Source: Hydrogenophilus sp. (GTDB lineage Bacteria; Pseudomonadota; Gammaproteobacteria; Burkholderiales; Thiobacillaceae). Taken from it: DNA of 57,073 nt. Below, piece by piece: positions 39,372 through 49,719 of the stretch (positions are counted from its first letter, which is position 1; every line of letters starts with the position of its first letter). The DNA lies in the NCBI GenBank assembly GCA_020725195.1, contig DYFL01000010.1, positions 1-57,073 on the forward strand, written 5' to 3'. The position numbers and the translations under genes were made by a program. The notes under the pieces were generated by a model. It saw only the letters and a list, made by a program, of their open reading frames with translations, made no database searches and was not told where the DNA came from.

Positions 39372-41275
39372 ACGACGACCTCGACGCCCTGCTGCTCGAC
39401 CATGTAGAGGACATGCTGCTCCTCCTGGAGCCGGACGGCCTGCGTATCCGCGCCGCCAACCGCGCCGCCTGCCGGCGCCTCGGGCTGGACATGGCGGCGC
39501 TGGACGGCAGGAGGATCACCGACCTGGAATGCGCCCTGAGCGACGTATTCTTCTGGGAAGAGGTGCAGCAGGGCGGCACGGCGGAGGCCGAGGACATGGA
39601 AGGGCTCTACCTGTGCGCCGACGGGACGACGCTGCCCGTGCTCAAGACGGTCTGCCGCACGGCGGGCGAGCCGGGCTGGATCGTGGTGCGCGCCCGCGAC
39701 AACCGGGCCGGGCGGCACGCCGAGGAAGAGCTGGCCGAACTGGCCGCCCAGCTCAGGGCGACCCTGGAGGCCACCGCCGACGGCATCCTGGTGCAGCGCG
39801 GCGACGGCGCCATCGCCAACATGAACCGCCGGTTCTCGGCCCTCTGGCACATCCCCGACGACCTGCTCCTGAGGCGGGACGACGCCGCCATCCTCGCCCA
39901 CCTGTCGACCCAGGTCGGCGACGGCGCCGCTTACCGCAAGCGGCTCGAGGAGATCGGCCTGGACACCGGCGGCGACACCTTCGACCTGCTCGCGCTCACC
40001 GACGGCCGGGTGTTCGAGCGCAAATCGCGCCCGGCCCGGCTCGGAGAGCGCATCATCGGCCGGGTGTTCAGCTACACCGACGTCACCGCACGCCACGCGG
40101 CCGAGCAGGCGCTGATCGGCGCCCGCGACCAGGCCCAGGCCGCAAGCCGGGCCAAGAGCGAGTTCCTCGCCATGATGTCGCACGAGATCCGCACCCCGAT
40201 GAACGGCGTGCTGGGCATGGCGGACCTGCTGCTCACCACCCGCCTGGACGCGGAGCAGGAGGAGTACGCCAGCGTCCTGCGCTCCAGCGGCGAGGCCCTG
40301 CTGACCATCATCAACGACATCCTCGACTACTCGAAGATCGAGGCGCGCAAGCTCCGGCTCGAGGACACGGCGTTCGAGCTCGGCGCCCTGCTCGCGGACA
40401 TCGAGCGCCTGTTCGCCGCCAAGGCGCTGGAACGCCATATCGAGTTCGAGAGCCGCGTGCTGCCCGGGACCCCGACGCAGCTCAGGGGCGACCCGGTGCG
40501 CCTGCGCCAGATCCTGCTGAACCTGGTCGGCAACGCCTTCAAGTTCACCCCGGCCGGCCGGGTCGGCATCGAGGTCGGCGCCCGCGGCCTGCCGGCGGGC
40601 AGGCTGCTGCTGCACTGCACGGTGCAGGACACGGGCATCGGCATCCCCGCCGACCGCCTGGCCGCCGTCTTCGACCCCTTCGAGCAGGCCGACTTTTCCG
40701 CCACGCGGCGCTATGGCGGCACCGGCCTGGGGCTCGCCATCTGCCGCCGGCTCTGCCATCTGATGGGCGGGGAGATCGGGGTGGAGAGCGCGGAAGGCAG
40801 GGGCTCCAGGTTCTGGTTCACCGTCGCCCTGGGCACGGAAGGACGGGCGCCGGCGCTATCGGCCATGGCGGCGCCCGCCGCCCCTCCCCCCTGCCTGCCG
40901 GGCGAGGCGCGCCTCCTGGTCGTCGAGGACAATGCGGTCAACCGCCTGACCCTGGCCACGCTGCTGCGCAAGCTCGGCGCGGGATCCATCGACTTCGCGG
41001 AGACCGGGCAGGCCTGCCTGGAGGCATGCCGGGACAGGCGCTACGATCTGCTCTTCATGGATGTCCAGATGCCGGACATGGATGGCATCGAGGCCACCGC
41101 CGCCCTGCGCGCCCGCGGCGTCGCCACGCCCATCATCGGCGTCAGCGCCCATGCCCTGCCCGAGGACAGGGACCGCTGCCTCGGTGCCGGCATGGACGAT
41201 TTCGTCACCAAGCCCGTATCCCTGCAGGCCTTGCGCGAGGCCCTCGGGCGCCGCTTCCGCGCCGACGGGGCATAG
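39368..41275 (+). CDS. PAS-containing hybrid histidine kinase/receiver protein
   Basis: 635-aa cytoplasmic hybrid kinase. Two PAS-like regions (about 1-115 and 128-245), DHp with His272 ([20 protein letters not shown]), CA domain with Asn389, DTGIG (421-425), FDPFEQAD and GTGLGLAI (451-458), and a receiver domain (515-630) with Asp565 ([13 protein letters not shown]) and Lys615. No phosphotransfer domain follows. The true start is the ATG at 39368; the open frame begins much earlier inside the HD-GYP gene. No transmembrane helices, so the stimulus is probably intracellular or from a partner. Confidence 0.92.
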   Translation: MNDDLDALLLDHVEDMLLLLEPDGLRIRAANRAACRRLGLDMAALDGRRITDLECALSDVFFWEEVQQGGTAEAEDMEGLYLCADGTTLPVLKTVCRTAGEPGWIVVRARDNRAGRHAEEELAELAAQLRATLEATADGILVQRGDGAIANMNRRFSALWHIPDDLLLRRDDAAILAHLSTQVGDGAAYRKRLEEIGLDTGGDTFDLLALTDGRVFERKSRPARLGERIIGRVFSYTDVTARHAAEQALIGARDQAQAASRAKSEFLAMMSHEIRTPMNGVLGMADLLLTTRLDAEQEEYASVLRSSGEALLTIINDILDYSKIEARKLRLEDTAFELGALLADIERLFAAKALERHIEFESRVLPGTPTQLRGDPVRLRQILLNLVGNAFKFTPAGRVGIEVGARGLPAGRLLLHCTVQDTGIGIPADRLAAVFDPFEQADFSATRRYGGTGLGLAICRRLCHLMGGEIGVESAEGRGSRFWFTVALGTEGRAPALSAMAAPAAPPPCLPGEARLLVVEDNAVNRLTLATLLRKLGAGSIDFAETGQACLEACRDRRYDLLFMDVQMPDMDGIEATAALRARGVATPIIGVSAHALPEDRDRCLGAGMDDFVTKPVSLQALREALGRRFRADGA

Positions 41276-41300
41276 GCGGCACGCCTGCGGGTTTCGCGGG

Positions 41301-42056
41301 CTAATGCAGCCGGCCCTCGGGCGCCCCCGGCAGGGCGACCCTGTCGCCCACCCGCAGATCCAGCAGCGCGGCGGCGCTGGCGCGATTGGCCGCGATCTCC
41401 ACCAGCCCTGCGCTGTTCACGTACCAGAAGGCCTCCCCCTTGGCCGCCTCGCTGAAGACCCGCCGGTAGGGCAGCGCGCGCCCCTTCACCTGCAGCGCCG
41501 CCCCGCCCGCCAGGAGCCCGCTGCGCACGCCGGTCCAGGCGTTGCCGTAATGGTCGATGTAGAGGATGCGGGGCAGGTCGCCCGGGTCGAAGCGGACCTC
41601 CAGCTGCGCCAGGGGGCTCACCCGGCCTTGTGGCAGGCCGGCGGCGGCGATCTGCGCCGCCATCGGCGCGAAGAGGTCGCGGCCGTGGAAGCTCGCCGAG
41701 AGCGGCTCGGGCCTCCAGTCGATGCGCCAGCAGCGCGCCCGTCCGGCGCGGGCGGCGACGATGGAGACCAGGCCGTTGTCCGGCCCGACGTACCAGCGGC
41801 CGTCGGCCTCGAGCACCACGGCCTGGCGCGGGCCGCCGACGCCGGGGTCGACCACGCAGAGGAAGACGCTGCCGGCGGGAAAGCTGCGGCAGAGCGCATC
41901 GAGCAGGTGCGCCCCGGCATGGGCGTTGAAATCGGGCGCGCCGTGCAGCAGGTCGATCACCGGCACGCCCGGCGCCTCGCGCGCCAGCACGGCCTTGACC
42001 TGACCGACGTAGGGATCGGCCCAGCCGTAGTCGGTGAACAGCACCAGCATGCTCAT
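41301..42056 (-). CDS. SAM hydrolase / SAM hydroxide adenosyltransferase (DUF62)
   Basis: 251-aa protein of the family that hydrolyses S-adenosylmethionine to adenosine and methionine (related to fluorinases and chlorinases). Motifs: LVLFTDYGWADPYVGQVKAV, VVDPGVGGPRQAVVLE, WYVGPDNGLVS, FHGRDLFAPMAAQIA, and IDHYGNAWTG. The catalytic Asp and Asn regions are intact; no insertion typical of halogenases is evident. The start ATG overlaps the phzF stop by 4 nt. Convergent with the hybrid kinase. Confidence 0.88.
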   Translation of the reverse strand: MSMLVLFTDYGWADPYVGQVKAVLAREAPGVPVIDLLHGAPDFNAHAGAHLLDALCRSFPAGSVFLCVVDPGVGGPRQAVVLEADGRWYVGPDNGLVSIVAARAGRARCWRIDWRPEPLSASFHGRDLFAPMAAQIAAAGLPQGRVSPLAQLEVRFDPGDLPRILYIDHYGNAWTGVRSGLLAGGAALQVKGRALPYRRVFSEAAKGEAFWYVNSAGLVEIAANRASAAALLDLRVGDRVALPGAPEGRLH

Positions 42057-42838
42057 GGCAGGCTGACCTCCGCGGTCATGTAGGTCACGGCCCGGCCCAA
42101 GAGCAGCACCCGATCGCCGCGCAGCTCGCAGCCCACCTCGCCGCCACGGGCCGAAAGCTGCCTGGCCTGCAGCCGGGTCTTGCCCAGACGCCCGGCCCAA
42201 TAGGGTGCCAGCATGCAGTGGGCGGAGCCGGTCACCGGGTCTTCCGGGATGCCGTATTTGGGCGCGAAGAAGCGGCTGACGAAATCGACACCCTGGCTTC
42301 CGGGAGCGGTGACGCAGACCCCGCGGCGGTCGAGCCGGGCCAAGGCCGCCATGTCCGGCGCGAGCTGCAGAACCTGTTCGGGATCCTCGAGCACGGCCAG
42401 ATAGTCGCCGGCGCCGCGGACCTCCAGCGGGGCACGGCCCAGGCCCTCGGCCAGCGCGGCCGGCGCCGGACAGGGCTGCGCCGGGATGGCGGGGAAATCC
42501 ATGACCAGGGCCTCACCCCGGCGTGCGACGCTCAAGGCGCCGCTACGGGTGTGGAAGACGGCCAGGGGCCGGTCGAAGCCGAGATGGGCATAGAGCACGT
42601 GGGCCGCCGCCAGGGTGGCGTGGCCGCAGAGGTCGACCTCCCGCCTGGGCGTGAACCAGCGCAACCGGAAGCCCTCGCCGTCGGCGACGAAGAAGGCCGT
42701 CTCCGACTGGTTGTGCTCACCGGCGATGGCCTGCATGAGCGCATCCGGCAGCCAGGCAGACAGCGGACAGATGGCCGCCGGATTGCCCTCGAACACCCGC
42801 GATGCGAAGGCATCGACCTGATACATCCTGAGCTGCAT
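42053..42838 (-). CDS. PhzF family isomerase-like protein
   Basis: 261-aa protein of the PhzF/YddE family (diaminopimelate epimerase-like fold). N-terminal QVDAFASRVFEGNPAAICPL, catalytic Glu in NQSETAFFV, RWFTPRREVDLCGHATLAAA, and C-terminal GIPEDPVTGSAHCMLAPYW. Substrate unknown; most members are not phenazine enzymes, and no phenazine genes are near. Pairs with the SAM hydrolase in a two-gene unit just past the ribosomal operon terminator. Confidence 0.93.
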   Translation of the reverse strand: MQLRMYQVDAFASRVFEGNPAAICPLSAWLPDALMQAIAGEHNQSETAFFVADGEGFRLRWFTPRREVDLCGHATLAAAHVLYAHLGFDRPLAVFHTRSGALSVARRGEALVMDFPAIPAQPCPAPAALAEGLGRAPLEVRGAGDYLAVLEDPEQVLQLAPDMAALARLDRRGVCVTAPGSQGVDFVSRFFAPKYGIPEDPVTGSAHCMLAPYWAGRLGKTRLQARQLSARGGEVGCELRGDRVLLLGRAVTYMTAEVSLP

Positions 42839-42866
42839 GCCACCCCCATGCCGCGGCCGGCAGGCG

Positions 42867-42896
42867 TAAAAAAGCCGGCCTGAGCCGGCTTTTTAC
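42867..42896. terminator. Bidirectional intrinsic terminator after the ribosomal operon
   Basis: AAAAAAGCCGGC, loop CTGA, GCCGGCTTTTT. On the minus strand GCCGGC stems followed by TTTTTTACG end the long ribosomal transcript; on the plus strand it is equally good. Lies 16 nt before the duplicated rplQ tail and 29 nt upstream of phzF. Confidence 0.9.
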
Positions 42897-42911
42897 CACA
42901 GCTTGCGCGGC

Positions 42912-42982
42912 TCAATCAGCCGCAGGGGCCTCGCCGGCCACGGGACGGTCGAGCAGCTCGACCAGGGCCATGGGCGCAGTGT
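42912..42982 (-). pseudogene. Duplicated 3' tail of rplQ
   Basis: Codes for [20 protein letters not shown] plus Asp and stop, closely matching the true rplQ C-terminus [20 protein letters not shown]. Twenty-two nucleotides (CTCGACCAGGGCCATGGGCG then CA) are identical in both. It lies about 65 nt downstream of the rplQ stop in a different frame and has no start of its own. Probably a remnant of partial gene replacement or duplication. Confidence 0.75.
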
Positions 42983-43047
42983 GGCTACGGCCGCTACGCT
43001 TAACGTTCGCTACGCTCACATTAGCCTCCGCCGCAATGCGCCTTTGC

Positions 43048-43437
43048 TTATTCAGCCGCCGCGGCGGTTTCTTGCGCTTCGGGCCTGTCCACCAACTCGA
43101 CCAGGGCCATGGGCGCATTGTCGCCCTTGCGGAAGCCGTACTTGAGGATGCGCACATAGCCGCCGGGACGGCTCATGAAGCGCGGACCCAGCTCGTCGAA
43201 CAGCTTGACCACGATGTCGCGGTCGCGGGTGCGGTCGAAGGCGAGACGGCGGTTGGCCAGGCTCGGCTTCTTGCCCAGGGTGATCAGCGGCTCGGCCACG
43301 CGGCGCAGCTCCTTGGCCTTGGGCAGGGTGGTGGTGATCACCTCGTGGCGCAGCAGGGCGTTGGCGAGGTTGCGCAGCAGGGCCGTGCGGTGGCTGCTGG
43401 TGCGGTTGAGTTTGCGGTTGGACAGGCGGTGACGCAT
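43048..43437 (-). CDS. rplQ: 50S ribosomal protein L17
   Basis: Large-subunit protein at the exit-tunnel side, 129 aa, starting [20 protein letters not shown] and including [20 protein letters not shown] and [20 protein letters not shown]. The tail [20 protein letters not shown] is followed by Ala/Glu. A second, diverged copy of this tail lies just downstream (42912-42982). Last gene of the alpha operon, 31 nt after rpoA. Confidence 0.98.
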   Translation of the reverse strand: MRHRLSNRKLNRTSSHRTALLRNLANALLRHEVITTTLPKAKELRRVAEPLITLGKKPSLANRRLAFDRTRDRDIVVKLFDELGPRFMSRPGGYVRILKYGFRKGDNAPMALVELVDRPEAQETAAAAE

Positions 43438-43468
43438 TTTTTGCTACCTCGTGTATTCAGGCAACGCC

Positions 43469-44455
43469 TCAGGGTTTTTCCAGGCCTGCGGGCGGCCAAT
43501 TCTCAAGCTTCATGCCCAGGGTGAGCCCGCGGGCGGCCAGCACGTCCTTGATCTCGTTCAGGGACTTGCGGCCCAGGTTCGGGGTCTTGAGCAGTTCGGT
43601 CTCGGTGCGCTGGATCAGGTCACCGATGTAGTAGATGTTCTCGGCCTTGAGGCAGTTGGCGGAGCGCACGGTGAGCTCCAGCTCGTCGACGGGACGCAGC
43701 AGGATGGGGTCGACCTGCGGGCCGCCGAGGCTGGGCTGCTCGGACGGCAGGCTCACGCCCTTGAGGTCGGCGAAGGGCATCAGCTGCTCGATGAGCAGGC
43801 GGGCGGCGGCGCGCACGGCCGCCTCCGGCTCGACCACGCCGTTGGTCTCGACCTCGAGGATGAGCTTGTCCAGATCGGTGCGCTGCTCGACGCGGGCGCT
43901 CTCGACGCTGAAGCTGACCTTCTTCACCGGGCTGTAGAGGGCGTCCATCACGATCACGCCGACGGGACGGCTCTCTTCCTTCTGGATGCGGGTGCTGGCC
44001 GGCTCGTAACCCCGGCCGGCCTCGATCTTGACCTCCATGTCGAGCTTGCCGCCCTTGGTCACGTGGGCGATGACATGCTCGGGGTTCAGGATCTCGACAT
44101 CGTGGCCGCCGACCAGGTCGCCGGCGGTAACCACGCCCTCGCCTTCCTGCTTGACGCTGAGCAGCGCCTCGCCGCGGCTGTGCAGCTTGACGGCGAGGCC
44201 CTTGAGGTTCAGCAGGATGTCGACGACGTCCTCCTGCACGCCTTCCATGGCCGAGTACTCGTGCACCACGCCGGCGATCTTCACCTCGGTGGGGGCGTAG
44301 CCCTGCATGGAGGACAGCAGGATCCGGCGCAGGGCATTGCCCAGGGTATGGCCATAGCCGCGCTCGAACGGCTCCAGCGTGACCCGCGCCTGGCGCGGGG
44401 AAATGCTGTTGACCTCGACGTGGCGGGGCTTCAGCAATTCGCCAGTGTTCGACAT
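43469..44455 (-). CDS. rpoA: RNA polymerase alpha subunit
   Basis: 328 aa. The N-terminal dimerisation domain (about 1-235, with [20 protein letters not shown]) is followed by a linker and the C-terminal domain that contacts UP elements and activators ([36 protein letters not shown]). The DNA-binding Arg in TVRSANCLK is present. Located between rpsD and rplQ as in all proteobacterial alpha operons. Confidence 0.98.
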   Translation of the reverse strand: MSNTGELLKPRHVEVNSISPRQARVTLEPFERGYGHTLGNALRRILLSSMQGYAPTEVKIAGVVHEYSAMEGVQEDVVDILLNLKGLAVKLHSRGEALLSVKQEGEGVVTAGDLVGGHDVEILNPEHVIAHVTKGGKLDMEVKIEAGRGYEPASTRIQKEESRPVGVIVMDALYSPVKKVSFSVESARVEQRTDLDKLILEVETNGVVEPEAAVRAAARLLIEQLMPFADLKGVSLPSEQPSLGGPQVDPILLRPVDELELTVRSANCLKAENIYYIGDLIQRTETELLKTPNLGRKSLNEIKDVLAARGLTLGMKLENWPPAGLEKP

Positions 44456-44480
44456 AGTTTTTGACCTTTAGGCGGACGGA

Positions 44481-45107
44481 TTACTTGGAATAGAGTTCGA
44501 TCACGAGGGACTCGTTGATCGTCGGCGGCAGCTCGCTGCGCTGCGGCCGCGCCTTGTACACCCCCTTCATGGCCTTGACGTCGACGTCCACCCACTCGGG
44601 GAAGCCGCGGCCCTCGGCGGCCTCGATCGCACCCTTGATGCGCAGCTGGGCCTTGGAGGCCTCGGCGACCTCGACCACGTCACCCGGCTTGACCTGGTAG
44701 GAGGGGATGTTGACCCGCTTGCCGTTGACCAGGATGCTGTTGTGGCGGACCACCTGCCGGGCCTCCGAGCGGGAGGCGCCGAAGCCCATGCGGTAGGCGA
44801 CGCTGTCCAGGCGGCTCTCGAGCAGCTGCAGCAGGTTCTCGCCGGTCACGCCCTTGCGCCGGTCGGCCTCCTTGTAGGTCAGGCGGAACTGGCCCTCGAG
44901 CACGTTGTAGATGCGGCGGATCTTCTGCTTCTCGCGCAGCTGGGTGCCGTAGCCGGAAAGGCGCGTCGGGCGGGCGCCGTGCTGACCGGGCGCCTGGGAG
45001 CGGCGCTCTATGGCGCATTTGTCGGTGAAGCACTTCTCGCCCTTGAGGAAGAGCTTCTCGCCCTCCCGGCGGCACTGACGGCATTTGGGTCCAATATAGT
45101 GAGCCAC
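44481..45107 (-). CDS. rpsD: 30S ribosomal protein S4
   Basis: Primary 16S-binding protein, 208 aa, and in E. coli the translational repressor of the alpha operon. It is the zinc-type form, with Cys9, Cys12, Cys26 and Cys31 (CRQCRREG...CFTDKC). The S4 RNA-binding domain ([20 protein letters not shown]) is intact. 18 nt after rpsK. Confidence 0.98.
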   Translation of the reverse strand: MAHYIGPKCRQCRREGEKLFLKGEKCFTDKCAIERRSQAPGQHGARPTRLSGYGTQLREKQKIRRIYNVLEGQFRLTYKEADRRKGVTGENLLQLLESRLDSVAYRMGFGASRSEARQVVRHNSILVNGKRVNIPSYQVKPGDVVEVAEASKAQLRIKGAIEAAEGRGFPEWVDVDVKAMKGVYKARPQRSELPPTINESLVIELYSK

Positions 45108-45125
45108 GTTGGGTACTCCTAAAAC

Positions 45126-45518
45126 TTAGATCCGACGCTTCTTGGGAGGCCTGCAGCCGTTGTGCGGCATGGGCGTCACATCGGAGATGCTGGTGATCTT
45201 GAAGCCGAGGTTGTTCAGGGCGCGCACGGACGACTCGCGACCCGGGCCCGGGCCCTTGATGCGCACTTCGAGGTTCTTCACGCCGCATTCCTGCGCCTGC
45301 TTGCCGGCGCTCTCGGCGGCGACCTGCGCGGCGAAGGGCGTGCTCTTGCGCGAGCCCTTGAAGCCGGCCGCCCCGGACGCCCCCCAGGCCAGCGCATTGC
45401 CCTGGCGGTCGGTGATGGTGATGATGGTGTTGTTGAACGAGGCATGGATGTGGGCGATGCCCTCAGCCACGTTCTTCTTGACCTTCTTGCGCACGCGCGC
45501 CGCTTGTGCCTTAGCCAT
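45126..45518 (-). CDS. rpsK: 30S ribosomal protein S11
   Basis: 130-aa platform protein of the small subunit: [57 protein letters not shown], and the basic C-terminus [11 protein letters not shown]. Eleven nt after rpsM. Normal length. Confidence 0.98.
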   Translation of the reverse strand: MAKAQAARVRKKVKKNVAEGIAHIHASFNNTIITITDRQGNALAWGASGAAGFKGSRKSTPFAAQVAAESAGKQAQECGVKNLEVRIKGPGPGRESSVRALNNLGFKITSISDVTPMPHNGCRPPKKRRI

Positions 45519-45529
45519 GTCGTTCTACC

Positions 45530-45892
45530 TTACTTCTTGATTTGCATCTGCTTGCGCGGGCCCTTGCGGGTGCGCGCATTGGTGCGCGTACGCTGGCCGC
45601 GCACAGGCAGGCCCTTGCGGTGGCGCAGGCCGCGGTAGCAGCCCAGATCCATCAGGCGCTTGATGTTCATGGTGACTTCGCGGCGCAGGTCGCCCTCCAC
45701 CGTGAACTTGGCCACGCCGTCGCGCAGCTTGTCCACCTCGGCGTCGCTCAGATCCTTCATCTTGGACGCGGGGTTGACCCCGGCGGCCATACAGATCTCC
45801 ACGGCGCGCGTGCGGCCGATACCATAGATCGCCGTCAGGGCGATCGCTGCATGCTTGTGATTGGGGATGTTCACCCCGGCGATGCGGGCCAT
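45530..45892 (-). CDS. rpsM: 30S ribosomal protein S13
   Basis: 120-aa head protein contacting tRNA and the large subunit: [29 protein letters not shown], and [20 protein letters not shown]. First protein of the alpha operon, 60 nt after rpmJ. The spacer is AT-rich (AAGCTAAAAATTATAACAAG) but I see no convincing promoter in it. Confidence 0.98.
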   Translation of the reverse strand: MARIAGVNIPNHKHAAIALTAIYGIGRTRAVEICMAAGVNPASKMKDLSDAEVDKLRDGVAKFTVEGDLRREVTMNIKRLMDLGCYRGLRHRKGLPVRGQRTRTNARTRKGPRKQMQIKK

Positions 45893-45952
45893 GAAAAACT
45901 CCCAGCAGAAAAGCTAAAAATTATAACAAGTCGAATACGGCAAAGGCAAGCG

Positions 45953-46066
45953 TCATCCCTGACGCTGCTTGTGCCGGGCCTCGCTGCAGATGACGCGAAC
46001 GACGCCGTTGCGGCGAACGATCTTGCATTTGCGGCAGATCTTCTTCACAGAGGCTTGAACACGCAT
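45953..46066 (-). CDS. rpmJ: 50S ribosomal protein L36
   Basis: 37-aa zinc-type L36, read directly from the sequence: [20 protein letters not shown] continuing [17 protein letters not shown]. Cys11, Cys14, Cys27 and His32 form the zinc site. It begins 21 nt after infA, between infA and rpsM. Confidence 0.97.
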   Translation of the reverse strand: MRVQASVKKICRKCKIVRRNGVVRVICSEARHKQRQG

Positions 46067-46087
46067 GTTCGGCTCCTTATCAAAAAT

Positions 46088-46306
46088 TCACTTGGCGCGG
46101 AAAACGATGCGCGCCCGGGACAGGTCGTAGGGCGTCATCTCCACGGTCACCTTGTCGCCCGGCAGGATGCGTATGTAATGCATGCGCATCTTGCCCGATA
46201 TGTGCGCCAGGACGACGTGGCCGTTTTCCAGTTTGACGCGGAAGGTGGCGCTGGGAAGCATCTCCAGCACCTCGCCCTGCATCTGGATCACATCTTCCTT
46301 GCTCAT
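46088..46306 (-). CDS. infA: Translation initiation factor IF-1
   Basis: 72-aa OB-fold factor that occupies the ribosomal A site during initiation: [40 protein letters not shown], then [20 protein letters not shown]. Lies between secY and rpmJ, 6 nt after secY. The presence of infA in the spc/alpha junction is common in betaproteobacteria. Confidence 0.98.
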   Translation of the reverse strand: MSKEDVIQMQGEVLEMLPSATFRVKLENGHVVLAHISGKMRMHYIRILPGDKVTVEMTPYDLSRARIVFRAK

Positions 46307-46312
46307 GCCCCA

Positions 46313-47638
46313 CTACCGCCCCACCAGGCCGCCCCCCTTGAAGCTGGACTTCTTGAGCAGGCTCTCGTATTGGTGCGTCATGATGTAGGCCTGGACCTGG
46401 GACATGAAGTCCATGGTCACCACCACGATGATCAGGAGCGAGGTGCCGCCGAAGTAGAAGGGCACGTTCCACTCGAGGATCAGGAACTCGGGCAGCAGGC
46501 AGACCAGGGTGATGTAGATCGCCCCGACGAAGGTCAGGCGCGTCATGATCTTGTCGATGTAGCGCGAGGTCTGATCCCCCGGGCGGATGCCGGGCACGAA
46601 CGCTCCGCTCTTCTTCAGGTTGTCCGCCGTCTCCCGGGGGTTGAACACCAGGGCGGTGTAGAAGAAGCAGAAGAAGACGATGGCCACCGCATAGAGGATG
46701 ACGTAGATCGGCTGGCCGGGCGAGATGGCCGTGCCGATGTCCCTCAGCCAGGTCAGGCTCTCGTGGCTGCCGAACCAGCCCGCGAGGGTGGCCGGGAAGA
46801 GGATGATGCTGGAGGCGAAGATCGGCGGGATCACGCCGGCCATGTTGATCTTGAGCGGCAGGTGCGAGCTCTGGCCGCCGTAGACCTTGTTGCCCACCTG
46901 GCGCTTGGCGTAATTCACCAGGATCTTGCGCTGGCCGCGCTCCATGAAGACCACGAAGCCGGTGACCAGGATGGCGCCGACGAAGAGCAGGAGCACCAGC
47001 GGGATCGAGAAGGCGCCGGTGCGGGTCAGCTCCAGCGTGCCGCCGATGGCGCTGGGCAGGCCGGCGACGATGCCCGCGAAGATGATGATGGAGATGCCGT
47101 TGCCCAGGCCGCGCTCGGTGATCTGCTCGCCCAGCCACATCAGGAAGAGCGTCCCCGCGACCAGGGTGAACACCGTGGTCAGGCGGAACATGAGGCCCGG
47201 GTCGAGCACCAGCCCGGGCTGCCCCTCGAGGGCGATGGAGATGCCTATGGCCTGGAAGGTGGCCAGCACGAGCGTGCCGTAGCGGGTGTACTGCGTGATC
47301 TTGCGGCGCCCGGCCTCGCCCTCCTTCTTCAGCGCCTCGAGCGTGGGCGAGACCACCGTCAGCAGCTGCATGATGATGGAGGCGGAGATGTAGGGCATGA
47401 TCCCCAGCGCCAGGACGGAGAAGCGCGACAGCGCCCCGCCCGAGAACATGTTGAACATGCCCAGCAGCCCGGTGCCCTGGGTGCGGAACAGGTCCTCCAG
47501 CGTCGCCGGATCGATGCCCGGCACCGGCACGAAGGTGCCGATCCGGTAGACGACCAGCGCCCCCAGCAGAAACCAAAGGCGACGCTTGAGGTCGCCCATC
47601 TTGCTGGTCATGCCGAAGAGATTGCCCGCCGTGGCCAA
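46313..47638 (-). CDS. secY: Protein translocase subunit SecY
   Basis: Channel subunit of the Sec translocon, 441 aa with ten transmembrane helices. Typical segments are [13 protein letters not shown] (plug region), [40 protein letters not shown] and [20 protein letters not shown]. The start is a TTG at 47638 ([10 protein letters not shown]), preceded by GAGGATAGGAC; an internal ATG at residue 10 is possible. 14 nt after rplO. Confidence 0.97.
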   Translation of the reverse strand: MATAGNLFGMTSKMGDLKRRLWFLLGALVVYRIGTFVPVPGIDPATLEDLFRTQGTGLLGMFNMFSGGALSRFSVLALGIMPYISASIIMQLLTVVSPTLEALKKEGEAGRRKITQYTRYGTLVLATFQAIGISIALEGQPGLVLDPGLMFRLTTVFTLVAGTLFLMWLGEQITERGLGNGISIIIFAGIVAGLPSAIGGTLELTRTGAFSIPLVLLLFVGAILVTGFVVFMERGQRKILVNYAKRQVGNKVYGGQSSHLPLKINMAGVIPPIFASSIILFPATLAGWFGSHESLTWLRDIGTAISPGQPIYVILYAVAIVFFCFFYTALVFNPRETADNLKKSGAFVPGIRPGDQTSRYIDKIMTRLTFVGAIYITLVCLLPEFLILEWNVPFYFGGTSLLIIVVVTMDFMSQVQAYIMTHQYESLLKKSSFKGGGLVGR

Positions 47639-47652
47639 GTCCTATCCTCCGC

Positions 47653-48090
47653 TCAGGCCTCGGCGACGCTGCCGCCGGCGGCCTCGATCGCCGCCCTGGC
47701 GCCCTTGGTCGCGCCGATGCCCACGAGCTTGACGGCCCGCTCGATCCGCCCGGACAGGATCACCTTGACCGTCTTGGCCAGTTGCGGCACCACGCCGGCC
47801 TGCTTGAGCGCGAGCATGTCCACCGTGTCGATGGGCAGCCTGTCGAGCGCCGTCAAAGACACCTCGGCCTTGAAGTCGCGGCCCAGGGAGACGAAACCGC
47901 GCTTGGGAAGGCGGCGTGCCAGCGGCATCTGCCCGCCCTCGAAGCCGACCTTGTGGAAACCGCCGGCGCGGGACTTCTGGCCCTTGTGGCCGCGGCCCGC
48001 CGTCTTGCCCAGACCGCTGCCGATGCCGCGGCCGACGCGTTTCCTCGCGTGCCTGCTGCCCTCGCCGGGCTGGATGGTATTCAGTTGCAT
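47653..48090 (-). CDS. rplO: 50S ribosomal protein L15
   Basis: 145 aa: [57 protein letters not shown]. The extended Gly/Lys/Arg-rich N-terminal half threads into 23S rRNA. The ATG shares a base with the rpmD stop (TGATG). Confidence 0.98.
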   Translation of the reverse strand: MQLNTIQPGEGSRHARKRVGRGIGSGLGKTAGRGHKGQKSRAGGFHKVGFEGGQMPLARRLPKRGFVSLGRDFKAEVSLTALDRLPIDTVDMLALKQAGVVPQLAKTVKVILSGRIERAVKLVGIGATKGARAAIEAAGGSVAEA

Positions 48091-48278
48091 CAGACCACCT
48101 CGCTCTTAACCAGATAGCTGACCCGGTTGATCATCCCGCGCACGGCAGGCGTGTCTTCCAGGACCACGCTGTGGTTGATCCGCTTCAGTCCCAGGCCGCG
48201 CACGCATGCGCGGTGGTCCTGCTTGGTGCCGATCACGCTCTTGACCAGCGTCACCTTGATCTTGCTGTTCGCGCTCAT
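48090..48278 (-). CDS. rpmD: 50S ribosomal protein L30
   Basis: 62 aa from the ATG at 48278: [40 protein letters not shown], ending [12 protein letters not shown]. The only start that gives the expected L30 length; a much longer open frame through this region is a shadow of rpsE. 5 nt after rpsE. Confidence 0.97.
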   Translation of the reverse strand: MSANSKIKVTLVKSVIGTKQDHRACVRGLGLKRINHSVVLEDTPAVRGMINRVSYLVKSEVV

Positions 48279-48283
48279 GGCTC

Positions 48284-48796
48284 TCACTCCAGGATCTCGG
48301 CCACGCTCTTGCCGCGCTTGGCAGCGATCTCGCTGGGCGTGTTCATCTGCATCAGACCGTTGATGGTGGCGCGCACGATGTTGTACGGGTTGGACGAGCC
48401 GATGCTCTTGGCCAGCACGTTGGTCACGCCCATCACCTCGAACACCGCGCGCATGGCGCCGCCGGCGATGATGCCGGTGCCCTCGGAGGCGGGCTGGATG
48501 AGCACCTTGGAGGCGCCGTGCTCGCCGACGACGGCATGGTGGAAGGTGCCGTTCTTGAGGGACACCTTGACCATCTTGCGGCGCGCCTCTTCCATGGCCT
48601 TCTGCACGGCCACGGGCACTTCCCGGGCCTTGCCCTTGCCCATGCCGACGCCCCCCTCGCCGTCGCCCACCACGGTGAGCGCGGCAAAGCTCAGGATGCG
48701 GCCGCCCTTCACCACCTTGGTGACGCGGTTCACCCCGATCATCTTCTCGCGCAGGCCGTCGCCACGCTCTTCCTGCTGCTGTTCGACTCTCGCCAT
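48284..48796 (-). CDS. rpsE: 30S ribosomal protein S5
   Basis: 170-aa protein of the translational fidelity centre: [60 protein letters not shown]. The double-stranded RNA-binding N-terminal domain and C-terminal domain are both present. 12 nt after rplR. Confidence 0.98.
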   Translation of the reverse strand: MARVEQQQEERGDGLREKMIGVNRVTKVVKGGRILSFAALTVVGDGEGGVGMGKGKAREVPVAVQKAMEEARRKMVKVSLKNGTFHHAVVGEHGASKVLIQPASEGTGIIAGGAMRAVFEVMGVTNVLAKSIGSSNPYNIVRATINGLMQMNTPSEIAAKRGKSVAEILE

Positions 48797-48808
48797 GATA
48801 TTCCTCGC

Positions 48809-49162
48809 TTAGAAAGTCAGGCCGTGCTCGCGCGCCGCCTCGGCCAGGGCCTTGACGCGCCCGTGGTAGGCGCAGCCGCCTCGGTCGAAGGCCACCTGGG
48901 TGACCCCGGCCTGCCTGGCCTTTTCGGCGATGCGCTGGCCGATGAGCTTCGCGGCCTCGATATTGCCGCCGCTCCTGACCTGGCCGCGCACGTCCTTTTC
49001 CAGTGTCGATGCGCTGGTCAGCACGCGGCTGCCGCTCGCATCGATGATTTGGGCATAGATGTGGCCGTTCGTGCGATGCACGCAAAGACGGACCGCACCC
49101 TGATCTGCGATTCTGACGCGGGTTTTGCGCGCCCTGCGCAGACGCCGAGTATTCTTGTCCAT
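48809..49162 (-). CDS. rplR: 50S ribosomal protein L18
   Basis: 117-aa 5S rRNA-binding protein: [60 protein letters not shown]. Normal length; 15 nt after rplF. Confidence 0.98.
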   Translation of the reverse strand: MDKNTRRLRRARKTRVRIADQGAVRLCVHRTNGHIYAQIIDASGSRVLTSASTLEKDVRGQVRSGGNIEAAKLIGQRIAEKARQAGVTQVAFDRGGCAYHGRVKALAEAAREHGLTF

Positions 49163-49177
49163 TTCAAGCGCTCCAGG

Positions 49178-49711
49178 TTACTTCTTCTTGGTCTCTTTCA
49201 AGACCACGACTTCGTCGGCATAGCGGATGCCCTTGCCCTTGTAGGGCTCGGGGCGGCGGTAGGCGCGCACGTCCGCGGCCACCTGACCGACCAGCTGCTT
49301 GTCCGCACCCTTGATCAGGATCTCGGTCTGGGTCGGGGTTTCCACCTTGATGCCCTCCGGCATCACGTGCTCGACGGGATGGGAGAAGCCCACGCTCAGG
49401 TTGAGCTTGTTGCCCTGCGCGTTGGCCCTGTAGCCCACGCCCACCAGGGTGAGCTTCTTCTCGAAGCCCTTGGAGACGCCCTGCACCAGGTTGGCCAGGA
49501 CCGCACGGGTGGTTCCGGACAGGGCATTGGCCTGCCGGCTGTCGTCGGCGGCGGCCACCTGGAGCTGGTTGTCTGCGAGACTCACCCGGACCAGGCCGGT
49601 CAGCGCCTGCGTCATGCTGCCCATCGGGCCCTTGACGGTGACGGCATCCGCGCCGATCTTGACCTCAACCCCGGACGGCAGCGCAATCGGATTCTTAGCA
49701 ACACGGGACAT
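49178..49711 (-). CDS. rplF: 50S ribosomal protein L6
   Basis: 177 aa, two tandem alpha/beta domains: [20 protein letters not shown] and [20 protein letters not shown], ending [20 protein letters not shown] followed by KETKKK. Binds near the sarcin-ricin loop. 8 nt after rpsH. Confidence 0.98.
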   Translation of the reverse strand: MSRVAKNPIALPSGVEVKIGADAVTVKGPMGSMTQALTGLVRVSLADNQLQVAAADDSRQANALSGTTRAVLANLVQGVSKGFEKKLTLVGVGYRANAQGNKLNLSVGFSHPVEHVMPEGIKVETPTQTEILIKGADKQLVGQVAADVRAYRRPEPYKGKGIRYADEVVVLKETKKK

Positions 49712-49719
49712 CGTTCACC

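Noticed and set aside
42053-42838. PhzF as evidence of a phenazine cluster
   Set aside because: No other phenazine gene is nearby, and PhzF-fold proteins are widespread with other or unknown roles.
42912-43157. An 81-codon open frame downstream of and inside rplQ as an independent gene
   Set aside because: Its 5' part is out-of-frame rplQ sequence and only the last 20 or so codons resemble L17; there is no plausible start, so I treat it as a tail remnant.
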